From Paenibacillus antri (GTDB taxonomy: Bacteria; Bacillota; Bacilli; Paenibacillales; YIM-B00363), in assembly GCF_005765165.1 (NCBI RefSeq), contig NZ_VCIW01000012.1, positions 1 to 64,000 of the forward strand: a DNA stretch of 64,000 bases, read 5' to 3'. Position numbers and translations under genes: made by a program. Below, piece after piece: positions 25,107 through 33,186 of this stretch. Below the pieces are notes generated by a model. The model worked only from the letters and a program-made list of their open reading frames with translations. It was not told the DNA's origin and searched no databases. Positions within the stretch are counted from its first letter, which is position 1. Each line of letters opens with the position of its first letter.

Positions 25107-26312
25107 ATGCAATCGCAATGGAAGAAATCGTTCGCGTTCATCTTCGGCGGACAAATCTTTTCGATACTAACGTCGTTTATGGTTCAATTTTCGATCATCT
25201 GGCATCTGACGGAGACGACGGGCTCGGCCGCGGTGCTGATGATCGCCGGTCTGGCGGGATTTCTGCCGCAGGCGGTGCTAGGCCCGTTCATCGGCGTCTG
25301 GCTCGACCGCTGGAACCGCAAGCTGACGATGATCGTCGCCGACTCCGTCATCGCCCTCTCGAGTTTGTTGCTGGGCGCGTATTACTTATGGGGGGAGCCG
25401 AGCCTGTGGGTCGTGTATGCGATCCTGCTGATCCGTTCGACGGCTTCGTCCTTCCATGCGCCGGCCTTCCAAGCGGCGATCCCGCTCATCGCGCCGGGGG
25501 AACAGTTAACGCGCGTAGCGGGCTGGCATCAGCTGGTGTTCTCTTCCTCCAGCGTGCTCGGGCCGGCGCTCGGCATCGCGGTGTATTCCGCGACGTCGCT
25601 CGGAACCGTGCTGCTCTTGGACGTGGCCGGCGCCTTGATCGCGAATCTGATGCTGCTGTTCGTCCGCATCGAGCAGCCGAAGCCGGAGGCTGTTCAGACG
25701 CCTTCGTTCCGGAAGGAATTCAAGCTCGGCTGGGCGTCGTTCGTCGCGGCGAAGCCGATCGTCTTCCTCTCGATCGCCATGGCGGTGTTCAGCGTCGTGT
25801 TTATGCCCCTCGCCATGCTGTTTCCGCTCATGACGCTGTCGCACTTCGGCCGCGGGGGATACAGCGCGAGCGTCATCGAAGCCGTCTTCGGCATCGGCAT
25901 GATCTTGGGCGGCGCGCTGCTGTCCGCCTTCGCCTCGAAGTGGAAAGACACGACGTATATGAGCATCAGCCTGATCGTCATCGGGCTCACCTGCGTCGGG
26001 AGCGGAGCGGTCGGGAACGAGGCGTTCATCGCCTTCGCGGTCCTGTCGTTCTTCATGGGCGCGGCGGCGCCGCTCTTCAACGGGCCGTACATGGCGATGA
26101 TCCAGAAGTCGTTCGAGCCCGAGAAGCTGGGCCGCGTGCTCTCGATCGTCACGAGCATCGGTCTGCTGTCTTCGCCGATCGGGCTGGCGCTGGCCGGACC
26201 GGTCGTCGACCGCTTCGGCGTACAGACCTGGTTTTTCTGGTCGGGCATCGTCGTCGTGCTGATCGGCGTCTTGATCTACGCCAAGTTTTATCGCAGCGGA
26301 GAACAGGCATAA
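25107..26312 (+). CDS. Mef-like MFS macrolide efflux pump
   Basis: A 401-residue 12-helix MFS transporter of the Mef/MFS_3 group. Its N terminus (WKKSFAFIFGGQIFSILTSF), the motif GPFIGVWLDRWNRK between helices 2 and 3 and the length match the Mef(A) macrolide exporters (about 405 residues). RBS AAAGGAG. The preceding MTHSMRLR leader strongly supports a macrolide-inducible role. Catalytic or binding residues for drug choice cannot be read from sequence, and Mef pumps often need an Msr(D)-type ABC-F partner, none of which is present in the window. Confidence 0.88.
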   Translation: MQSQWKKSFAFIFGGQIFSILTSFMVQFSIIWHLTETTGSAAVLMIAGLAGFLPQAVLGPFIGVWLDRWNRKLTMIVADSVIALSSLLLGAYYLWGEPSLWVVYAILLIRSTASSFHAPAFQAAIPLIAPGEQLTRVAGWHQLVFSSSSVLGPALGIAVYSATSLGTVLLLDVAGALIANLMLLFVRIEQPKPEAVQTPSFRKEFKLGWASFVAAKPIVFLSIAMAVFSVVFMPLAMLFPLMTLSHFGRGGYSASVIEAVFGIGMILGGALLSAFASKWKDTTYMSISLIVIGLTCVGSGAVGNEAFIAFAVLSFFMGAAAPLFNGPYMAMIQKSFEPEKLGRVLSIVTSIGLLSSPIGLALAGPVVDRFGVQTWFFWSGIVVVLIGVLIYAKFYRSGEQA

Positions 26313-26316
26313 ACGA

Positions 26317-26529
26317 GAAGAAGGGCTGTCCCAAAAGCGGGTAAAATCCACTAACGGGTAGCCATCCCAATATGAAAAACTTGAAAACGGTCGGTCAGGA
26401 GTGGTCTATTCCTGATCGACCGTTTTCGCTTTTTGGCTTATTGCTGTTCCTTAAGGAGGTTATGGGCGAGTGAAGCTGGAAATGTACAAAGAAATCGCTC
26501 CTTTGGCTGTTTGGGACAGCCCCTTCTTC
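26317..26529. mobile_element. MITE-like element with 19-20 bp inverted ends
   Basis: The left end, 26317-26335, reads GAAGAAGGGCTGTCCCAAA; the right end, 26510-26529, is the complement of GAAGAAGGGGCTGTCCCAAA, one G longer. About 213 bp lie between outer limits, with no transposase gene. Such ends resemble those of Paenibacillus insertion sequences, so this may be a miniature derivative or a pair of IS ends. The right end stops four bases before the yheC-like stop codon. No clear target duplication is visible. Confidence 0.55.
26384..26432 (+). terminator. Strong hairpin terminator inside the MITE-like element
   Basis: A 17-bp stem (AAAACGGTCGGTCAGGA with TCCTGATCGACCGTTTT, one G-U pair), nine-base loop, then CGCTTTTT. 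It would end the mef transcript. Confidence 0.75.
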
Positions 26530-26532
26530 ATC

Positions 26533-27285
26533 TCATTTTCGATAATTCACGATGTTTCGGTACGCCTTCTTGCTCAGCTTCCGGAACAACGTGAGGTCGG
26601 GCGTGAAGTTCGCTTCGATCAGCCACACCTTCCCGTGACGGTCGATGCCGATATCCATGCCGACGGTGTGGATATACCGGTAGAATCGGCTGAGCGTCCT
26701 GGCGCTGACCAAAGAAATGCGGTCGACCTCCTTCAGAATGCGGCTTCGCCGCGGAGCGGTGTTGCCCTTCAGGTTCGAGCGGCGCAGAGCGGCGCTTGTC
26801 TTCAGGACCTTGCCATGGCTTCTCCGTATGTTCGTAATGATGTAGCCTTTGCCCGCGACTTTGGCCAAGCTGCCCGTCACCTTCCAACGAGAGGAGGACG
26901 TCCTCTTTCGCTGCACCATCACGCGCAGGTCGAAGGGGCAGCCTCTTACCTGGGCCAATCGGATGTACCGTTGCACGATCATCTCCTTGCCTCTCGACTT
27001 CCTGCGAATGTACCGATTCGCCGCCGCGCGGCTCCAATACGACTTCTTCTTTCGCTTATACCGAATTTCGATTCGGCCGGAGGACGAGCGGCGCACGCGC
27101 ATCACGCCTTTGCCGCCCGAGCCGTGGACCGGCTTCACGATGACCCGGCCGTACCTCGCCAATAAGCTCTTGAGATTCGCCTTGCTGTACGGCTTCGACT
27201 TGGGGATATGCGAACGCAAGGAGCTTACGCTTCTTACGATGCGATACTTGTTCCACTTGCTCTTGCTTCTTCCGCGCTTAGCCAT
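26533..27285 (-). CDS. YheC/YheD-like ATP-grasp, spore-coat-associated
   Basis: A 250-residue, very Arg/Lys-rich protein of the YheC/YheD ATP-grasp family, which is linked to the endospore coat. Visible parts are VIVKPVHGSGGKGVMRV (ATP-binding glycine-rich loop, about residues 46-62), KEMIVQRYIRL near 105 and a closing VGMDIGIDRHGKVWLIEAN with the metal-binding Glu-x-Asn pair. ATG 27285 has AGGAGGCGG upstream; a longer in-frame start at 27432 has none. Target substrate unknown; ATP-grasp proteins ligate carboxylates to amines or thiols. Its 3' end touches the MITE-like element. Confidence 0.85.
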   Translation of the reverse strand: MAKRGRSKSKWNKYRIVRSVSSLRSHIPKSKPYSKANLKSLLARYGRVIVKPVHGSGGKGVMRVRRSSSGRIEIRYKRKKKSYWSRAAANRYIRRKSRGKEMIVQRYIRLAQVRGCPFDLRVMVQRKRTSSSRWKVTGSLAKVAGKGYIITNIRRSHGKVLKTSAALRRSNLKGNTAPRRSRILKEVDRISLVSARTLSRFYRYIHTVGMDIGIDRHGKVWLIEANFTPDLTLFRKLSKKAYRNIVNYRK

Positions 27286-27463
27286 ATTCCGCCTCCTGAT
27301 CCCCTCGGACCCGAGGGAAGACTTGATGGCAGTATATGGACCCGAGGAGATGAAGTATGGACGACTGCCTTCGCGATGCGAAATAGGCGGGTAGGGGAAT
27401 GAGAAATATGGAAACCCGCATACTAAAGACAACTCGACTCACGACATGGAGGCGTTGTTCTTG

Positions 27464-28102
27464 ATGAATACCCGGTTCATCCGGTTCGCCGTGATCGGCC
27501 TCTCGCTTCTCGCGTTGGCGATGCCCGCCGCCGCGCAAGCGGCAGGGAACGAGCGGATCCATGCGGATTCGCGAACGGTCCAGCTGAAGTTCGGCCTCAG
27601 GAAGCTGTGGGTCGACCATGCGGTTTGGACGAGAAGCTACATGGTGAGCGCCGTCGCGGGATTGGACGATCAAGAAGAGGTGTTGGAGCGACTTTCGCAA
27701 CATCAGCAGCATCTCGGGAACGCGATGATTCCTTATTACGGAGAGGAAGCCGGCCAACGGCTGGCGGAACTGCTGACGGAGCATATTCGAATCGCCGGGA
27801 ACGTTGTGGCGGCCGCGAAACACGGCAATAAGCCCGAGATGGAGAAATGCAATCAAGCGTGGGTTCGGAACGCCGACGACATCGCTTCCTTCCTCAGCGG
27901 AGCGAACCCGCATTGGTCGAAGAAGGAGCTGCAACAGCTGCTCTACCGGCATCTGAATCTGTTAACGGACGCGCTTCAAGCGAGGTTGAGCCGGAATTGG
28001 CGGGCCGACATCGCCGCTTTCGACTTGGGCGAAGCGAATATCATCGTATGGGCCGACGTCCTCGCGGACGGCATCGTCAAGCAATTCCCGCAGAAATTTT
28101 AG
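27464..28102 (+). CDS. Secreted helical protein, unknown function
   Basis: A 212-residue protein with a clear signal peptide (MNTRFIRFAVIGLSLLALAM, cleavage probably after AQA near residue 28). The mature part is almost all helical, without Cys pairs, with repeated Leu/Gln-rich segments such as ELLTEHIRIAGNVVAAA and WSKKELQQLLYRHLNLL. It resembles small secreted proteins of Bacillaceae with no assigned role. ATG 27464 with GGAGG 11 bases upstream is preferred over ATG 27446. Divergent from the ATP-grasp gene. Confidence 0.72.
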   Translation: MNTRFIRFAVIGLSLLALAMPAAAQAAGNERIHADSRTVQLKFGLRKLWVDHAVWTRSYMVSAVAGLDDQEEVLERLSQHQQHLGNAMIPYYGEEAGQRLAELLTEHIRIAGNVVAAAKHGNKPEMEKCNQAWVRNADDIASFLSGANPHWSKKELQQLLYRHLNLLTDALQARLSRNWRADIAAFDLGEANIIVWADVLADGIVKQFPQKF

Positions 28103-28260
28103 ATAACGCCATCCACCGGGGCCCCGATCCTTGGGAGAAGGGGACCTCCTCGAAAGGAGCGGAGGAGGCGGAATTGTACATCTTCGGTCAAATGGCGTAC
28201 GATATAAGGTATGGTTCATGCGTACAAGGGCATTCCTAATAGGTAGAGGAGCGTGGTTCG

Positions 28261-28581
28261 TTGAGAAGAAACAAACCGTTGTCGATGGAAGATCTGCTGA
28301 AGGAGCTGAAGGGAGAAAACGCGCCGCAGGAGGATCCGAATTTCGTCTCGTTGGAGCAGCTGTTCAACGAGAAGTTTCTGCGCGGTCATTCGAGCTTCGC
28401 AAGCTTCGAAGAGTTCCTTACAAAGGGCAACTTCCAGGCTAGAACGCACGAGGAAATCAAGAACATCGAAGGCGAGCTCTTCGACCGCTATATCGCCCGG
28501 GAGACGGATTTCCGCGACTGGAAACAGATGCTGGAGGCGGCGAAGAAGGAGCACGAAGCGTCTAAGGGGAAAACATCATAA
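28261..28581 (+). CDS. Small acidic helical protein, unknown
   Basis: A 106-residue soluble protein starting at TTG 28261 (GAGGAG ten bases upstream) or at ATG 28285. It is rich in Glu, Phe and Lys (SLEQLFNEKFLRGHSSFASF, FEEFLTKGNFQARTHEEIKN) and predicted all-alpha, similar in style to small conserved proteins of spore formers. I do not recognise the family. A terminator follows at once, so it is monocistronic. Confidence 0.7.
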   Translation: MRRNKPLSMEDLLKELKGENAPQEDPNFVSLEQLFNEKFLRGHSSFASFEEFLTKGNFQARTHEEIKNIEGELFDRYIARETDFRDWKQMLEAAKKEHEASKGKTS

Positions 28582-28591
28582 GGAATCGTTC

Positions 28592-28624
28592 GAGGGCGCC
28601 GTCAAGGCGCCCTCTTGCATTCTT
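28592..28624 (+). terminator. Intrinsic terminator of the 106-residue gene
   Basis: GAGGGCGCC and GGCGCCCTC around GTCAA, then TTGCATTCTT. Confidence 0.75.
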
Positions 28625-28630
28625 CGGTAG

Positions 28631-28667
28631 AAAAGGAACCACTGCGATTCGCGCAGTGGTTCCTTTT
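28631..28667 (-). terminator. Perfect 16-bp terminator hairpin, symmetric
   Basis: AAAAGGAACCACTGCG and CGCAGTGGTTCCTTTT are exact complements around ATTCG. The terminal A and T runs suit both directions; it lies downstream of the 94-residue minus-strand gene. Confidence 0.8.
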
Positions 28668-28684
28668 CGCGTACGATTCAGTCT

Positions 28685-28969
28685 TTACGTGACAGGTTCG
28701 AACGGAAGGTTCTCGAAGGCTTCCGCTAAAGCTGCGCGTTCCTTATCTTTGAACTTCTTGTTGACGAGGATGTATTGAACATAGTCGTCCCCCGCCACGA
28801 TTTCTTGGATTTCGAAGCCCCCTTGGGCGAGAGCGCCCAGTACGTCCGCTCCTCCGAAGCCGATCGGGGAAAACGAAGGGTCTTGGAAGCTTGCATCGTA
28901 CCCGATCACCGTCTGATTCGGCGACGTCGGGTCTACCGTGACCAACGCGTATGCCGGTTGTTTAGCCAT
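28685..28969 (-). CDS. Small protein of unknown function
   Basis: A 94-residue protein with RBS GAGGAG and a clear ATG. The sequence AYALVTVDPTSPNQTVIGYD, then DVLGALAQGGFEIQEIVAGDD suggests a small alpha/beta fold with DYVQYILVNKK as a central strand. No signal peptide or Cys. It matches the style of short conserved Paenibacillaceae proteins with no assigned role. Its promoter region faces the glycan cluster, 293 bp away. Confidence 0.7.
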   Translation of the reverse strand: MAKQPAYALVTVDPTSPNQTVIGYDASFQDPSFSPIGFGGADVLGALAQGGFEIQEIVAGDDYVQYILVNKKFKDKERAALAEAFENLPFEPVT

Positions 28970-29113
28970 ATTCCCACTCCTCTGCTTTCAAAAAAATTTG
29001 AGATTAGCGCGATATCTCTCGTTAGACGGCTTAGCCGGTGCTCACCCCCTTCCGAGTTACGCTTGATGCTACGTTATGAAAATTAATTCATATGGTGCTA
29101 GGTAGAATGCATA

Positions 29114-29152
29114 ATTGTCAATAAATTCCGCAAATGGAATCTATTTGACAAT
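29114..29152 (+). promoter_or_regulatory. Inverted repeat upstream of the glycan cluster
   Basis: ATTGTCAATAAATTCC (29114-29129) and GGAATCTATTTGACAAT (29136-29152) are near-complements around a six-base centre. This is operator- or hairpin-like, about 110 bp before the acyltransferase gene. A CATATAGTA hexamer-like site near 29199 resembles the -10 of late-sporulation sigma factors, but no -35 at the right distance is seen. Confidence 0.45.
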
Positions 29153-29262
29153 GGGTGAATCGTACAGGACAGGAACCGATGCGGATTCGCATTCGATTCA
29201 TATAGTAGTAAGCAGGAAATCGAGTTTCCTTAATCTATGAAAAGGGAGCGTGAGGCGAGCAA

Positions 29263-29985
29263 ATGGTCGACGAGAACTTCCGGATCCCTATATCGGCAAG
29301 AATCGGCCGGCATGTCGTCATCGAAGAGGGCGTGATTCTCGGCGAGAACGTCCGCATCGGACATCATTCCGTCGTGTTGGCCGGAACCGTGATCGGCCAT
29401 GACGTCACGGTCGGCTGCAACGCGGTGCTTGGATGCCAACCGTATAACAATGCTAGAGTTACGCATAAGGTTTCAAAGCAAGAAGGGTTAGTGATCGGCA
29501 ACGGCTGCCGGATCGGCAACGGCGCCGTCGTCTACGCCGGCACGGAACTAGGGGAAGGGGCGATGGTCGGAGACTTGGCGAGCATTCGCGAAGGAACGCG
29601 CATCGGCAGTTCTACCGTCGTGGGGAGAAGCGCGACCGTCGAATGCCGTACGCGCATCGGCAGCCGCTGCCTGATCCAAACGGGGGCCTACATTACCGCC
29701 GATATGATCATCGAAGACGACGTCTTTATCGGGCCGGAGGTGTCCACATCCAACGATAAATATATGGGGAGACAGCCCTATAAACTAGCGGGTCCTCACA
29801 TTAAGGAACGGGCCAGCATCGGGAATAACGCGACGCTGCTGCCGGGGATCGCGATCGGCCGAGGGGCGGTCGTCGGCGCCGGTTCCGTCGTGACGCAAGA
29901 CGTGCCCGACGGGGTCACGGTCGTCGGCGTACCCGCGAAGCCGCTGTCCGCGAATCGGAGCGGGACGTCGAAGGGGGGGCAATGA
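29263..29985 (+). CDS. Hexapeptide-repeat sugar O/N-acyltransferase
   Basis: A 240-residue left-handed beta-helix acyltransferase. Hexapeptide repeats ([LIV]-G-x-x-x-x) run from about residue 10 to 220, e.g. ILGENVRIGHHSVVLAGTVI and LPGIAIGRGAVVGAGSVV; the catalytic His is probably in IGHHS or IGHDV. It probably transfers an acetyl or acyl group to a nucleotide sugar amine made by the following aminotransferase, as in WbpD/QdtC-type pathways. Its stop overlaps the aminotransferase start, showing a coupled pair. Confidence 0.88.
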   Translation: MVDENFRIPISARIGRHVVIEEGVILGENVRIGHHSVVLAGTVIGHDVTVGCNAVLGCQPYNNARVTHKVSKQEGLVIGNGCRIGNGAVVYAGTELGEGAMVGDLASIREGTRIGSSTVVGRSATVECRTRIGSRCLIQTGAYITADMIIEDDVFIGPEVSTSNDKYMGRQPYKLAGPHIKERASIGNNATLLPGIAIGRGAVVGAGSVVTQDVPDGVTVVGVPAKPLSANRSGTSKGGQ

Positions 29986-31091
29986 TGAACATGAACATTC
30001 CTTTAATCGATTTGCGCGCGCAATACGTTTCGTTACGGCAAGAAATTCGGAGCGCGATCCACAACGTCTTGGAGAGCGGGATCTATGTTTCCGGCCCGGA
30101 GGTGCAGCTCTTCGAACAGGAGACGGCCGAGTTCGCGAACGCCAAAACCTCGGTCTCCGTCGCGAACGGCACCGACGCGCTCATTCTCGCATTGGAGGCG
30201 TGCGGCGTCGGCCCCGGCGACGAAGTCATCACGTCTCCTTATACCTTCTTCGCGACGGCGGAGGCTATCGCTAGAGTCGGCGCGCTTCCGGTGTTCGCGG
30301 ATATCGATCCCGATACCTATAATTTGTCTCCGGAGCAGGCGGAAGCCAAGATCACCTCCAGAACGAAGGCGATCATCCCCGTGCACATCTTCGGTCAACC
30401 GGCCGACATGGACGCGTTCCTCGCGATCGCCCGGCGGCACCGGCTGTACGTCATCGAGGATGCCTGCCAAGCGTTGGGCGCCGAATATCATGGGAAGCCG
30501 GTCGGCGGGATCGGACATGTCGGCTGCGTCTCGTTCTTCCCGACGAAAAACTTAGGCGGGTACGGCGACGGCGGGATCGTCCTGACGAACGACGAAGACA
30601 TCGCCCGGAACGTGCGCGTGCTGGCGAACCATGGGAGCACCCGGAGGTATTTCCACGAGACGGTCGGTTATAACAGCCGGCTTGACGAGCTGCAAGCGGC
30701 GATCCTGCGCGTGAAGCTGTCGAAGCTTCGGGAATGGAACCGGCTGCGGCGGGAGAAGGCGGATTATTATTCCGAGCGGCTGCGGGAGATGGGGATTAAG
30801 GTCCCTTACGTCACGCCCTCGGCGAGCCACGTGTTCCATATCTATACGATAGAAGTTTCGAAACGGGAGGAGCTGTCGGCTTATTTGAACGGGGGCGGCG
30901 TGGCTACGGGGCATTATTATCCTTGTCCGCTGCATCTGCAGGAAGCCTTCGCGAGTCTCGGATATAAGCGAGGCGACTTGCCCGTCGCCGAAGCGGCTTC
31001 CGAGCGCACCCTGGCGCTGCCCATGTACCCGGAATTGACGGCCGAACAGCAGCAGTATATCGTATCGCGCATTCGAAAATTCATGGACTAA
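29985..31091 (+). CDS. DegT/DnrJ/EryC1-type sugar aminotransferase
   Basis: A 368-residue PLP-dependent aminotransferase of the DegT/DnrJ/EryC1/StrS family, which turns keto-sugar nucleotides into amino sugars. The PLP Lys lies in SFFPTKNLGGYGDGG near residue 185; VANGTDALILAL near 60 and EDACQALGAEYHG near 158 are the phosphate- and cofactor-contact motifs. With the acyltransferase before it and the Gfo/Idh and UDP-sugar dehydrogenases at 39.5-41.7 kb it could form a WbpB/WbpE/WbpD-like route to an acylated amino-sugar acid. ATG 29985 is chosen over 29982 by RBS spacing. Confidence 0.93.
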   Translation: MNMNIPLIDLRAQYVSLRQEIRSAIHNVLESGIYVSGPEVQLFEQETAEFANAKTSVSVANGTDALILALEACGVGPGDEVITSPYTFFATAEAIARVGALPVFADIDPDTYNLSPEQAEAKITSRTKAIIPVHIFGQPADMDAFLAIARRHRLYVIEDACQALGAEYHGKPVGGIGHVGCVSFFPTKNLGGYGDGGIVLTNDEDIARNVRVLANHGSTRRYFHETVGYNSRLDELQAAILRVKLSKLREWNRLRREKADYYSERLREMGIKVPYVTPSASHVFHIYTIEVSKREELSAYLNGGGVATGHYYPCPLHLQEAFASLGYKRGDLPVAEAASERTLALPMYPELTAEQQQYIVSRIRKFMD

Positions 31092-31095
31092 ACAA

Positions 31096-31130
31096 GACCG
31101 CAGCTCGAGGCTTGAGCTGCGGTCCTTTTA
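31096..31130 (+). terminator. Terminator after the aminotransferase gene
   Basis: GACCGCAGCTC and GAGCTGCGGTC around GAGGCTT, then CTTTTA; it sits between convergent genes. Confidence 0.85.
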
Positions 31131-32144
31131 TGTTCCCGATATCGCATGATACACATTCAATAGGCGCGAAGCCGCGTTTTCTAGAGAATGATGACGTTCC
31201 ACATAGCGGCGGCCGTCCCTTCCGAGCTGATTCCACCGTTCCGGCTGCGTCAGCAGTCGTTTCAAAACGTCGTAGATCGTCTCCGGATTCGCATTCACGA
31301 TCGGAAGGCCGGGCGGATACGCGTCGAGCAGGTCTTCGCGAATATAACAGATCGCCGGCTTCCCCATCGCCATCGCCTCCATGCTCAGATTGGCGTAGGA
31401 GCCGATCAGCAGCTGATCGACGACGACGGCGCATTCCCGATACAGCCGCATCGCCTGCTCATGGGGAAGCTTCTCGATCAGACGGAAGCGGAACGGCACG
31501 CCTTCCTTCCGCAACCGTTCTACCGCGGATAAGAGATGCGCCGTACCCTTGACCTCCCGGTTCGAAGGGGCGTGAACGACCAGCGGTTCCGGTTGAGGGG
31601 GCGGATAGAAAGGCTGGATCCGTCCCGTCTCGATCGCGCGAGGAACGATATGGACATGTTTGTAATACCCTTCGACATAAGGCAGCAGCTCGCGGTCCGG
31701 AACGACGGCATGCTCGATCGAAGAGGAGAGAACTCGAAGGTTGCGGCGGATGAGCGGTTCCGGCCATATTTTCTTTACGCGAACGTAAGGATTGTTAAAG
31801 CTTCTGGCGACCGAACCGATGCGTACGTCGGAGCCGCGGTGCTCCGCGACCATGGTTTTCCCCATCCGGGCAAGGATCTTGAGATCGCTCTTATCGGGGA
31901 GGAACGTCTCCCCGAAGTGGAAGTGGAATACGTCGTACCGATCGACGGCTTCCTTGAAGAACGCCTTGCGAATCTCGACGCTTTCGGACGGAGGATACCG
32001 ATCCAGGTTCAAACGGATATCCGCCAGATAGTCGTAATACCCGGCGGAGTGAAAACTGCAAGAGGTCGCGTCCACGCCTTGGGCGCGAAGCGCGCGGGCC
32101 GCTATGCTAATCCCGATTCCATACGGCAGGTGAAGCACTCTCAC
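31128..32144 (-). CDS. Glycosyltransferase, GT4-like, paralogue 1
   Basis: A 338-residue GT-B glycosyltransferase of the locus-specific paralogue set. Shared marks: LPYGIGISIAARALRAQGVD at the N terminus, FHFHFGETFLPDKSDLKIL, VVHAPSNREVKGT in the linker region, and EAMAMGKPAICYIREDL in the donor-sugar site. GTG 32144 has GGGAGG seven bases upstream; a longer in-frame start at 32261 lacks one. It is the last gene of a three-gene leftward unit. Sugar specificity cannot be told. Confidence 0.88.
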   Translation of the reverse strand: MRVLHLPYGIGISIAARALRAQGVDATSCSFHSAGYYDYLADIRLNLDRYPPSESVEIRKAFFKEAVDRYDVFHFHFGETFLPDKSDLKILARMGKTMVAEHRGSDVRIGSVARSFNNPYVRVKKIWPEPLIRRNLRVLSSSIEHAVVPDRELLPYVEGYYKHVHIVPRAIETGRIQPFYPPPQPEPLVVHAPSNREVKGTAHLLSAVERLRKEGVPFRFRLIEKLPHEQAMRLYRECAVVVDQLLIGSYANLSMEAMAMGKPAICYIREDLLDAYPPGLPIVNANPETIYDVLKRLLTQPERWNQLGRDGRRYVERHHSLENAASRLLNVYHAISGT

Positions 32145-32172
32145 CGGACATCCTCCCTTCCTTCCCGGCGCC

Positions 32173-33186
32173 TTACAATCGACGATATATATCGATAAGC
32201 ATGCCGGAGACCTGTTCCAGGCTATGATGCCGCTCCACGTAACGCCTTCCGCGCATCCCAAGCTCCGCCCAACGCTCGGGACGGCGAAGAAGATCTCTCA
32301 GCGCTGCGTATATCGTATCCGGATCGGCGCTCACGATCGGGAGATCCGGAGGGAACGTATCGCGGAGATCTTCGCGGATATAACAAATGACGGGCTTTCC
32401 CATCGCCATCGCTTCGATGCTTAAATTCGCGTACGATCCGATCCGAAGCTGATCGATGACGATCGAGGCTTGCCTATACAACCGTTGGGCTTCGAGATGA
32501 GGCATCCGTTCGATCAGCTTGAAATCGAATTTGTAGCCTTCCCTCCGCAAGCGGGTTACGGTGGACAAGATGTCGTCCGTGCCCTTAATCTCCCGATGGG
32601 ACGGAGCATGCACGACGAGCGGCGGAGAGTCGGGCGACGGATAATCGGGAATGTACCGTCCGGTATCGATGGCGTAGGGGACGATATGAACCTTCTTATA
32701 ATAAGGCGCGACGTAGGGCAGCAATTCGCGATCCGGAACGATGGCATGCTCGATATAAGCGGAGAGCCGTCTCAGATTCGCGCGAATCTTCATCTCGGGC
32801 CACGTCGGCTTGACTCGGACATGCGGATTGCCGAAGCTTCTCGCGACGGACAGCATGCGCGCCTCCGAGCCGCGATGGTGGACGATCATCTTCTTGCCGC
32901 GGTCCCTAATGATTTTCAAGTCGCGCTTGTCGGGGAAGAACGTCTCCCCGAAATGAAAGTGGAAGAGGTCGTATGTCTCCAACGCTTCCCGAAAGAACGC
33001 TTCGCGTACCTGCTTTCCGGCTCTGTACGAATATTCGTCCACATGCATGCGAATGTCCGCCATGTAAGCATAGCGGTGGGATCGCAGACTGCAGGAGACG
33101 GCATCGACGCCCCGGGCCCGCAGCGCCTGGCTTAATACGCCGATGCCGATTCCATAGGGAAGGTGCAATACCCTCCACGAACTCAT
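32173..33186 (-). CDS. Glycosyltransferase, GT4-like, paralogue 2
   Basis: A 337-residue paralogue of the neighbouring transferases, with the same motifs (HLPYGIGIGVLSQALRARGV, FHFHFGETFFPDKRDLKII, HAPSHREIKGTDDIL, EAMAMGKPVICYIREDL). ATG 33186 overlaps the stop of the epimerase gene (ATGA), so translation is coupled. Closest in motif detail to paralogue 1, suggesting tandem duplication with 28 bp between them. Confidence 0.88.
   Translation of the reverse strand: MSSWRVLHLPYGIGIGVLSQALRARGVDAVSCSLRSHRYAYMADIRMHVDEYSYRAGKQVREAFFREALETYDLFHFHFGETFFPDKRDLKIIRDRGKKMIVHHRGSEARMLSVARSFGNPHVRVKPTWPEMKIRANLRRLSAYIEHAIVPDRELLPYVAPYYKKVHIVPYAIDTGRYIPDYPSPDSPPLVVHAPSHREIKGTDDILSTVTRLRREGYKFDFKLIERMPHLEAQRLYRQASIVIDQLRIGSYANLSIEAMAMGKPVICYIREDLRDTFPPDLPIVSADPDTIYAALRDLLRRPERWAELGMRGRRYVERHHSLEQVSGMLIDIYRRL

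Noticed and set aside
26470-27165. 231-codon plus-strand frame over the ATP-grasp gene
   Set aside because: It runs antisense to a gene with clear ATP-grasp motifs; its length reflects the high-G+C opposite strand.
29190-29210. Late-sporulation promoter before the acyltransferase gene
   Set aside because: CATATAGTA fits a sigma-K/E -10, but no -35 at about 16-17 bp is present, so it is noted only as a resemblance.
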